Assembly: GCF_047123815.1 (NCBI RefSeq)
Contig: NZ_CP138920.1
Coordinates: 2,294,001 to 2,358,000, forward strand
Direction: 5' to 3'
Length of the DNA stretch: 64,000 nt
Origin: Maricaulis sp017643475
Lineage (GTDB): Bacteria; Pseudomonadota; Alphaproteobacteria; Caulobacterales; Maricaulaceae
Of the stretch, positions 57,951 through 64,000 are shown in pieces; position 1 is the first letter of the stretch, and every line of letters starts with the position of its first letter. The translations under genes and the position numbers were made by a program. The notes under the pieces are model-generated. The model did not search any database, had not been told where the DNA came from, and saw only the letters and a program-made list of their open reading frames with translations.

Positions 57951-58757
57951 CTAATGCGCCTGGATCGAGCGGGCAGTGATGGTCGCGCCGCCAAATCCTG
58001 CATTCGTGCGGATGCGCACAGGAACATGGATATTGGTGCCCTCGACCGGCGCGAACCACATCGTGATCGGTTCGGCGATCACGTCATCGGACGGGAATTC
58101 GTCTTCCTCATAACCGGAGATCGGCTCGTAATAGGCCTGGCAAACCTGGGCATCGCCTTGCCAGGCACGGGTGCGGACGTAATGCTCGCCGGCATATTCG
58201 AAGCGCAGATTATACCGCGCCCGCCCGTCGAACACCGCCAGGGTGCCATCGCAACGACCATTCTCGTCGGCAACAGATCCCAGACCGACGCTGAGCAGGG
58301 TGGAGAGCGGGTCGGCTGCGCCGGCGCGTTGCTCTGCACTGGCAGGCGGTTCTCCCATATTGCCAAAGGGCGGGTTGATGTCCGGGGTCGCGACACCCTC
58401 GGGAAAGTCGATGCCGACGATTCGATTCTTGGAACTGGCATGGTTCAGGTGGCTGTAGCGCCAGGGCTGCAGACGCGGGCCTTCACGATACCCGCTGACA
58501 CCGGCCTCGATATCCGCATCGGTGAACAGCGCGGCCAGTCCCGCAGCGGTAAACCGCGCGGAAGCCTGGTAGGTTTCTTCCTGGAACGTGCTGGAAATGA
58601 CGATATTGGCGACCTGGAAAATCATCACCGAGCCAGCGTATTGCACTGTCACGCCTTGTGAATTCGCGCTCGTGACATTGGCCGCATCGTCAGCGGAGGC
58701 TGGCATCGCATTTGTTGCCAGAGCCAGTCCGGTCGCCAGAATCAGTGCTTTTTTCAC
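57951..58757 (-). CDS. DUF3108 periplasmic protein
   Basis: A 268-residue protein with a signal peptide (about 1-22, ending ASA) and DUF3108-like sequence: VQYAGSVMIFQVANIVISST and YNLRFEYAGEHYVRTRAWQG are recognisable, with a C-terminal strand region near FAPVEGTNIHVPVRIRT. Cys residues at CDGTL and QVCQAYY could form a disulfide. Function is unknown; DUF3108 proteins are predicted outer-surface or periplasmic beta proteins. It is divergent from rpmB. Confidence 0.85.
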   Translation of the reverse strand: MKKALILATGLALATNAMPASADDAANVTSANSQGVTVQYAGSVMIFQVANIVISSTFQEETYQASARFTAAGLAALFTDADIEAGVSGYREGPRLQPWRYSHLNHASSKNRIVGIDFPEGVATPDINPPFGNMGEPPASAEQRAGAADPLSTLLSVGLGSVADENGRCDGTLAVFDGRARYNLRFEYAGEHYVRTRAWQGDAQVCQAYYEPISGYEEDEFPSDDVIAEPITMWFAPVEGTNIHVPVRIRTNAGFGGATITARSIQAH

Positions 58758-58854
58758 GCTTTACTCTCCCTAAGTTCGGCCCCGCCGACCCTTTTACACA
58801 TGTGTTCAACTGCAATAATACTTCAATTCCGACTGCAAGATGAACGCCACAAGC

Positions 58855-58883
58855 TTGACGCAGCCGGTCCACTCCGTTATTTC
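58855..58883 (+). promoter_or_regulatory. Candidate rpmB promoter
   Basis: TTGACG (58855-58860) is followed after 17 bases by TATTTC (58878-58883), about 65 bases upstream of the rpmB start. It is the best sigma-70-like pair in this gap. Confidence 0.4.
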
Positions 58884-58947
58884 GCCCGCTCCCGCTTTGG
58901 CCGCAAGGCCTCTGCGCAAAGAATTTATTTGTTTGAAAGGTGCCACC

Positions 58948-59232
58948 ATGGCGCGTCGCTGCGATTTGACCGGTACGGGTGTTATGACGGGAAACAATGT
59001 TTCTCACGCCAACAACAGAACCCGCCGCCGTTTTCTGCCGAACCTGTGCGATGTCACGCTGACGTCTGACAAGCTGGGTCGCGGTTTCAAACTGCGTATT
59101 GCTGCTAAAGCTCTGCGCAGCGTCGACCATGTCGGCGGACTGGACGCCTTCCTTCTGAAAGCTCGCGACGAGCAGCTTTCCGATCGCGCTCTGAAGATCA
59201 AGCGCGAGCTGAAGAAGGCCAACCAGGCTTAA
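58948..59232 (+). CDS. rpmB: 50S ribosomal protein L28
   Basis: A 94-residue L28 with the family pattern: MARRCDLTGTGVMTGNNVSHA, NNRTRRRFLPNLCDVTLTSD and the basic C-terminal tail. The frame is open from 58840, but the ATG at 58948 gives the standard N-terminus. It has its own terminator. It is a structural protein of the large ribosomal subunit. Confidence 0.96.
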   Translation: MARRCDLTGTGVMTGNNVSHANNRTRRRFLPNLCDVTLTSDKLGRGFKLRIAAKALRSVDHVGGLDAFLLKARDEQLSDRALKIKRELKKANQA

Positions 59233-59256
59233 CAGCTTTTCCGGTAACGGAATTAT

Positions 59257-59290
59257 CAACGCCCGCTGCAAGCAGCGGGCGTTGTTGTTT
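59257..59290 (+). terminator. Rho-independent terminator after rpmB
   Basis: A 13-bp stem CAACGCCCGCTGC/GCAGCGGGCGTTG with a very short central AA (59257-59284), followed by TTGTTT. It lies 24 bases after the L28 stop. Confidence 0.85.
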
Positions 59291-59336
59291 GTGCGCGTGA
59301 GGGCTAGCCTGCCCCCGACTAAGGGGAGGGAACACC

Positions 59337-61115
59337 ATGCGTCTGTCTTTCTGGCTGGCATCTGCCGCTGCGATTTCACTGGCCGCCTGCGGGCAGGCCC
59401 CGACGGAAACACCAGCAGAGCCGGAAAACACCAATCTGCAATCCAGCGAAACAACGGCGGCGCAGACATCTTCTGCCAGCGAGCCGGGAGACATGATTTT
59501 CTGGGGCGGCCAGATCTACACCGCCAATGACGACCAGCGCATGGTCGAGGCGGTGGTCACCCGTGATGGCCGTATCGTCTATGTCGGCGACGAGGCCCAG
59601 GCCCAGCAGTATTTCGGCGAGAATACCCGCATCATCGACCTCAATGGTGGTGCGATGTATCCCGGCTTCACCGACAGCCATGTGCATGTTCTCGGCGTCG
59701 GCTCGCGGGAGCGCACGCTGAACCTGGATGCTGTGACCTCCATCGAGGAACTCGTCCAGCACGTGTCCGAGACGGTTGCTGATGCCGGCGCGGGCGATGT
59801 GGTCTTTGGTCGTGGCTGGATCGAGACGCACTGGCCGGAAGGTCGTTTCCCCAATCGCCGGGATCTGGACGCGGTGTCCCCGGACCATCCGGTGATCCTT
59901 GTGCGTGCTGACGGTCATGCCCTGGTCGCCAATTCCGCAGCACTGGACGCCGGCGGGATCTCACGGGACAGTGTCGCGCCTGAGGGTGGTGAAATCCTGT
60001 TCGACGAGGCCGGCGAGCCGACGGGCATGTTGATCGACACGGCCATGTACCCGGTCAGCAGCCTGGTTTCTGCACCTGCGGGTGATGTGAGGGCGGACAT
60101 CTATGCCGAAGGCTCACAGCGCCTGGCCAGCCTGGGCTGGGCCGGGGCGCATGACATGTCGGTCCCCTACGCCGATGTCGAGATGATCGAGGGGCTGGCC
60201 GAAGCGGACCGCCTGTCCACTCGCGTCTATGTCTCCATCAATCCGGGCGGGTTTGCCGAGCTGGCGCGGGAAGTGCCGCGCATTGCCGATGATGGCATGG
60301 TGATTACCCGCGCGGTGAAACTCTACATGGATGGCGCCTTGGGATCGCGTGGCGCAGCGCTGTTGTCGCCTTATAGCGATCGCCCGGAAACCTCCGGTCT
60401 CAACATCGCCGAGCCGGATGAGACGGTGGGTGTTTTCATCGAGGCCTTGCGCAACGGCATCCAGATGAATGTCCACGCCATCGGTGACCGCGGCAATCGC
60501 CTGCTGCTGGACTGGGTCGAGGAAGCCCAGGCCCAGGTCCCGGCCGATGAACGCGCCCTGTCGGAACATCGCTGGCGTGATGAGCATACCCAGATCGTGC
60601 ACCCGGATGATTTCGCGCGTTTCGCCGAGCTGGGCGTGATCGCATCCATGCAGCCCTCCCACGCCATTGGTGATCTGCACTTCGCACCGGCCCGCCTGGG
60701 CGAGGATCGCCTCGACGGTGCCTATGCCTGGCAGACCCTGCTGGATCATGGGGCCCACCTGACCGGCGGCTCCGACGCACCGGTCGAACAGGGCGATCCG
60801 CGCATCGAATTCTATGCCGCTGTGGCCCGGGCCGATCTCTCCGGCTTCCAGGGCGAGAACTGGCGTCCGGACGAGGCGCTGTCACGGGATGACGCGCTCA
60901 AACTCTTCACGCTCTGGCCGGCCTATGCCTCCTTCCGCGAGGACGAGCTCGGCTCGATCGAGGAGGGCAAGCGCGCCGACTTCACCATTTTCTCAGGCGA
61001 TATCATGACCATCGAACACGCTGACATCCTGTCGGTGACACCCTGGATGACGGTCGTGGATGGTGAGGTGGCCTGGGAACATCCCGACAGCTTCCACCAT
61101 TGTCCGGGGTGTTAG
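59337..61115 (+). CDS. Amidohydrolase (YtcJ/Amidohydro_3) lipoprotein
   Basis: A 592-residue amidohydrolase of the YtcJ/Amidohydro_3 branch. The N-terminus has a lipobox LAAC (Cys19). Metal-site elements are GFTDSHVHVLG (His-x-His, about residue 117), the His of NVHAIGDRGNR (about 383), and Asp in GGSDAPVEQGDP; VKLYMDGALGSRGAA is the family carbamylated-Lys region. It acts on an unidentified amide or cyclic substrate in the periplasm. No transporter or regulator is adjacent. Confidence 0.9.
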   Translation: MRLSFWLASAAAISLAACGQAPTETPAEPENTNLQSSETTAAQTSSASEPGDMIFWGGQIYTANDDQRMVEAVVTRDGRIVYVGDEAQAQQYFGENTRIIDLNGGAMYPGFTDSHVHVLGVGSRERTLNLDAVTSIEELVQHVSETVADAGAGDVVFGRGWIETHWPEGRFPNRRDLDAVSPDHPVILVRADGHALVANSAALDAGGISRDSVAPEGGEILFDEAGEPTGMLIDTAMYPVSSLVSAPAGDVRADIYAEGSQRLASLGWAGAHDMSVPYADVEMIEGLAEADRLSTRVYVSINPGGFAELAREVPRIADDGMVITRAVKLYMDGALGSRGAALLSPYSDRPETSGLNIAEPDETVGVFIEALRNGIQMNVHAIGDRGNRLLLDWVEEAQAQVPADERALSEHRWRDEHTQIVHPDDFARFAELGVIASMQPSHAIGDLHFAPARLGEDRLDGAYAWQTLLDHGAHLTGGSDAPVEQGDPRIEFYAAVARADLSGFQGENWRPDEALSRDDALKLFTLWPAYASFREDELGSIEEGKRADFTIFSGDIMTIEHADILSVTPWMTVVDGEVAWEHPDSFHHCPGC

Positions 61116-61221
61116 AGTGTCTTTCGCGCGCGCCGCGACGACACACCGCAGGCATAACGCCCATCCGCACCTTTATGGAAATCTTCTCTAGGATCCCGAG
61201 CGATCCCGGTTGGAGGTTTCC

Positions 61222-61596
61222 ATGCTCAGTTTGATCGCTGCAGTCCTGCTTATGCTTGTTGGCCTGTTCCATTCCCTGATCGGGGGCAGACGTCTGATCG
61301 CGCCGATCGTGGCGCGGGACGACCTGCCGGCCATTCTGGGCAGCCGTGCCATGAGCCGGGTGACGCTGAAGGCGGGCTGGCACTTGCTGACACTGATGTG
61401 GTTCGCCCTGGCGGCCATCCTGGTGCTGGACCAGCTGGCTGTTGCAGAGTTCCGTCAGCTGACGCTGGCCGTGTTCGGCGGGACGTTCGTTTTTTGCGGA
61501 CTGGCGGCGCTGCTGCTGTCGCGCGGGAAACACCTCTCCTGGATGTTTTTCTTTCCGATCGGCGGGATTTTGCTGTGGCAGGCGGTTCTCGCCTAA
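61222..61596 (+). CDS. Small four-helix membrane protein of unknown function
   Basis: A 124-residue hydrophobic protein with about four membrane segments (near residues 2-20, 55-75, 80-100 and 105-122) and a basic loop (GGRRLIAPIVARDDLP). No catalytic motif is seen. The ATG at 61222 follows GGAGG and is preferred over a TTG at 61210. Similar small membrane proteins occur widely in alphaproteobacteria. Its stop codon overlaps the cobT stop (CTAA). Confidence 0.7.
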   Translation: MLSLIAAVLLMLVGLFHSLIGGRRLIAPIVARDDLPAILGSRAMSRVTLKAGWHLLTLMWFALAAILVLDQLAVAEFRQLTLAVFGGTFVFCGLAALLLSRGKHLSWMFFFPIGGILLWQAVLA

Positions 61597-63494
61597 ACGC
61601 GCCCGGCGATCGAGGCGAAATCGATCCGTTTCATCGCTGGGCCCGGCCCACCGGACAAGCTGGCGGTCGGTCCGCCATCCTCGTCGAACAGGGCGGCCAG
61701 CTGGTCGGTGATGGCGCCGCCGAGCTGGTCGACATCATTGATCGTGACGGCGCGGCGATACCAGCGGGTCACGTCGTGGCCGATGCCGATGGCCAGCAAT
61801 TCCACTTCGGAGCGTTTCTCGATCATGGCGATCGTCTCGCGCAGGTGTTTTTCCAGATAGCCGGCGGAATTGGCGGACTGGGTGCCGTCGTCGACCGGCG
61901 CACCGTCCGAGATCACCATCATGATGCGGCGTTGTTCCGGGCGGGTGGCCAGGCGTTTCCAGGCCCACATCAGGGCCTCGCCATCGATGTTTTCCTTGAG
62001 CAGGCCTTCGCGCATCATCAGGCCGAGATTGACGCGGGCCCGTCGCCAGGGTGTGTCGGCGGCCTTGTAGATGATATGGCGCAGATCATTGAGACGACCC
62101 GGATGTGGCGGCTTGCCGTCCTTGAGCCATCTCTCCTTGGACTGTCCGCCCTTCCAGGCCTTGGTTGTAAAGCCGAGGATCTCGGTCTTCACACCGCAAC
62201 GCTCCAGCGTCCGAGCGAGGATATCGGCACAGGCCGCGGCCACCGTGATTGGTCGTCCTCGCATGGAGCCGGAATTGTCGATCAGCAGGGTTACGATAGT
62301 GTCGCGGAACTCGGTGTCGCTTTCCTGCTTGTAGGAGAGCGGCAGGGTCGGGTCGGCGATGACGCGCGCCAGGCGTGAGCCATCGAGAACGCCTTCCTCG
62401 AGATCAAACTTCCAGGCACGCTCCTGCTGGGCCATCAACCGGCGTTGCAGCCGGTTGGCGAGGCGGCCAACGACCTGGTCGAGCCCTTTCAGCGTATTGT
62501 CGAGATAACGGCGCAGGCGTTCCAGCTCTTCCGTCTCGCACATGTCGGTCGCATGGACGACCTCGTCAAATTCCCGCGTGAAGACCTTGTAGGCCTTGGC
62601 ATTCATGTCATCCGACGGGCGCCAGTTCGGGCGCATCATGGTCTGGGCCGCGCCGTCGTCATCCATGGCTTCGACACGGGTGTCGAGATCATCGGTGTCG
62701 GCCGTGATCTCGTCCTCGTCGGCCGCCGTGCCAGAGGCATCAGGCGTATCCGGATCGCCGCCATCATCGCCATCAGGCTGTTCGTCCTCGCCTGTGCGCT
62801 GCTCGCGATCGACGCCTTCATCCTCGTCGTCGGGGTTTTCGCTCTCTTCCGGATCACCGCCCAGCTCGTCCGCCAGGTCGAGATCCTGGATCACGGTGCG
62901 CAAGGCTTCGGCAAAGGCCGCCTGATCGTTCGCATTGCCGGCAAGGGCGTCGAGCGACAGGCCGGCCAGGTTTTCCAGCTGATCCCGCCAGGTGGTCATC
63001 AGGCCGAGGGCCTCGATCGGGGCGGGGCGACCGGAGATGCGCTCGCGGATCAGCATGGCGATGGCTTCTTCCATCGGCGCGCCCTGGCGATCCTCGACCC
63101 GCTGCCAGCCTTTTTGCTTGCAACGCTGTACCAGAGAGGCGTCCAGGTTTTCGGCGACCCCTGCCAGTTCACGTGCGCCGATGGCCTCGACACGGGCCTG
63201 CTCTGCCGCGTGGAAGATCGCGCGCGCCGTTGCACCCGGTGGCAGGGATTTGACGTGTTCGCTCTCGTTGTGGTGCGCCAGGCGCAGGGCCAGCGCATCG
63301 GCACGTCCGCGGACCGCGGCCGCGGCCCGCGGCGAGGGCTCGGTGCCCGGATTCGGCAGAACGATACGGCCCCCGCTCAGCCCGGCGACATCGCCGCCAA
63401 AGCGCACATCGATATCCTTCTCCCCCGCGATGGCGCGAGTGGTAATGGAGAGGGCACGTTTGAAGGCGTCGGGATCAGCGGGCGGCTTGCTCAT
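61593..63494 (-). CDS. cobT: Cobaltochelatase subunit CobT
   Basis: A 633-residue CobT, part of the aerobic ATP-dependent cobaltochelatase CobNST that inserts cobalt into hydrogenobyrinic acid a,c-diamide. The N-terminal part is helical, an acidic Asp/Glu-rich linker lies at about 220-275, and the C-terminal von Willebrand A domain contains the MIDAS motif LLIDNSGSMRGRPITVAAA (about 390-408) and a later DGAPVDDGT. CobS and CobN are not in the window. The length matches alphaproteobacterial CobT. Confidence 0.95.
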   Translation of the reverse strand: MSKPPADPDAFKRALSITTRAIAGEKDIDVRFGGDVAGLSGGRIVLPNPGTEPSPRAAAAVRGRADALALRLAHHNESEHVKSLPPGATARAIFHAAEQARVEAIGARELAGVAENLDASLVQRCKQKGWQRVEDRQGAPMEEAIAMLIRERISGRPAPIEALGLMTTWRDQLENLAGLSLDALAGNANDQAAFAEALRTVIQDLDLADELGGDPEESENPDDEDEGVDREQRTGEDEQPDGDDGGDPDTPDASGTAADEDEITADTDDLDTRVEAMDDDGAAQTMMRPNWRPSDDMNAKAYKVFTREFDEVVHATDMCETEELERLRRYLDNTLKGLDQVVGRLANRLQRRLMAQQERAWKFDLEEGVLDGSRLARVIADPTLPLSYKQESDTEFRDTIVTLLIDNSGSMRGRPITVAAACADILARTLERCGVKTEILGFTTKAWKGGQSKERWLKDGKPPHPGRLNDLRHIIYKAADTPWRRARVNLGLMMREGLLKENIDGEALMWAWKRLATRPEQRRIMMVISDGAPVDDGTQSANSAGYLEKHLRETIAMIEKRSEVELLAIGIGHDVTRWYRRAVTINDVDQLGGAITDQLAALFDEDGGPTASLSGGPGPAMKRIDFASIAGRV

Positions 63495-63663
63495 ACAGGC
63501 AAACTAGCGGTTTCGCGGGCAATTGCGAGGGGGCAGGAACCGTCAATTGCATCAACCTTCTGCTAACCCCGTTTCGGCACACTGAAGGCTGGCACCCGTA
63601 TAAGCGGGGCCAGACATCTGACCGGAAAACCGGCAGATACCGTAGGTGGCGAGAGTAGGCTGG

Positions 63664-64000
63664 ATGGGCTTTTCGGTTCATTCCATGGCCGAAACGAATG
63701 CAGCGTTGCAGCATATCGATCGTCTGACCCGAGACACGCTCGAGGTCCAGACGCGTATTGCAACGGGGCTGAAAGTCGGCAGTGCCAAGGATAATGGCAC
63801 GATCTGGGCCCTGGCCCAGGGCATGCGTGCGTCCAATGGCGGGCGTGTGACGGCCATGCGCTCGATTGATGCTGCCACCGGCGTTGTTGAAGTCGCTCTC
63901 GCTGCGGCCAACGGTATTTCCGACATCATGATTGAAATGAAGAGCAAGCTGGTCGCTGCCACCGATACCAGTCTTGACGAGGCCAGCTGGCGCAATCTGA
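63664..64000 (+). CDS. Flagellin, N-terminal part (cut by window edge)
   Basis: The start of a flagellin gene running off the right edge; 112 residues are visible. The pattern AALQHIDRLTRDTLEVQTRI then TGLKVGSAKDNGTIWALAQG is the conserved D0/D1 N-terminal region of flagellins of the Caulobacter/Maricaulis type. The first residues MGFSVHSMAETN differ from the common MALTVNTN start; an ATG at 63685 is another candidate start. The protein is exported and polymerised into the filament. Upstream is 169 bp of noncoding DNA. Confidence 0.85.
   Translation, partial: MGFSVHSMAETNAALQHIDRLTRDTLEVQTRIATGLKVGSAKDNGTIWALAQGMRASNGGRVTAMRSIDAATGVVEVALAAANGISDIMIEMKSKLVAATDTSLDEASWRNL

Noticed and set aside
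63588..63606. Sigma-54-like promoter upstream of the flagellin gene
   Set aside because: TGGCAC is followed by a GC at the wrong distance (11 bases instead of 10 between GG and GC), so the match to -24/-12 elements is not sufficient.

Overview
The window is chromosomal DNA from a GC-rich, motile alphaproteobacterium. The best guess is a Maricaulis-like member of the Maricaulales/Hyphomonadaceae. This is inferred from the gene set: dnaG next to rpoD, an RpoH-type sigma factor, a CarD/CdnL regulator, a FdxA-type ferredoxin, an ELM1-family protein, a CobT cobaltochelatase subunit, a Suv3-like helicase, a DnaG whose zinc ribbon has lost most of its ligands, and an alphaproteobacterial-type flagellin cut off at the right edge. 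No phage, IS element, integrase or CRISPR array was seen. Gene density is high.

Layout. 1-10.7 kb: end of a DsbA/FrnE-like oxidoreductase, a MAPEG protein, PmbA, and a lipid A/LPS inner-core block (DUF4170, MsbA-like ABC exporter, DUF374 acyltransferase, WaaA, LpxK, LpxL-like acyltransferase). That block is split by an inverted pair, a GAF/PAS histidine kinase and a Cys-phosphatase. 10.7-15.4 kb, minus strand: a disulfide-reductase-like flavoprotein, a TetR regulator, TrxB, and a translationally coupled ELM1/DUF442-type phosphatase pair. 15.6-20.3 kb: two tandem, paralogous BlaI-repressor/M56-metallopeptidase operons with unrelated C-terminal domains. This is the most unusual locus in the window. 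20.3-29.7 kb, minus strand: greA, carB, an HD hydrolase, a peptide-type solute-binding lipoprotein, an FkbM methyltransferase, an unknown lipoprotein, carA.

30-37 kb: a YqeY protein, then dnaG-rpoD flanked by toxin-antitoxin-like genes. On the left is a parD with a parE broken by one in-frame stop. On the right are a barstar-like gene and an intact parDE. 37-41 kb: LysR, Coq7, DsbB, ExoD, tRNA-Leu(CAA), and about 840 bp of repeat-rich noncoding DNA. 41-50.5 kb: a duplicated-DUF417 membrane protein, acyl-CoA synthetase, DUF924, two hydrolases, SelO, PgeF (YfiH), tRNA-Arg(CCT), and a methyltransferase-like lipoprotein. 50.6-64 kb: a soluble MCP signalling domain, a degenerate thermonuclease-like lipoprotein, rpoH, carD, fdxA, a TerB-like protein, an S4 RNA-binding protein, a Suv3-like helicase, a DUF3108 protein, rpmB, an amidohydrolase lipoprotein, a small membrane protein, cobT, and the 5' end of a flagellin gene.

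Themes. Envelope biogenesis and sensing run through the window: lipid A synthesis and export, the two M56/BlaI modules, one carrying a degenerate LytM-like domain, and many lipoproteins. Redox and thiol chemistry (FrnE-like, TrxB, DsbB, a reductase-like flavoprotein) and core information processing (dnaG, rpoD, rpoH, greA, carD, rpmB, two tRNAs) make up most of the rest. Genes are packed tightly: many ATGA-type overlaps, and four convergent pairs whose stop codons touch or overlap.
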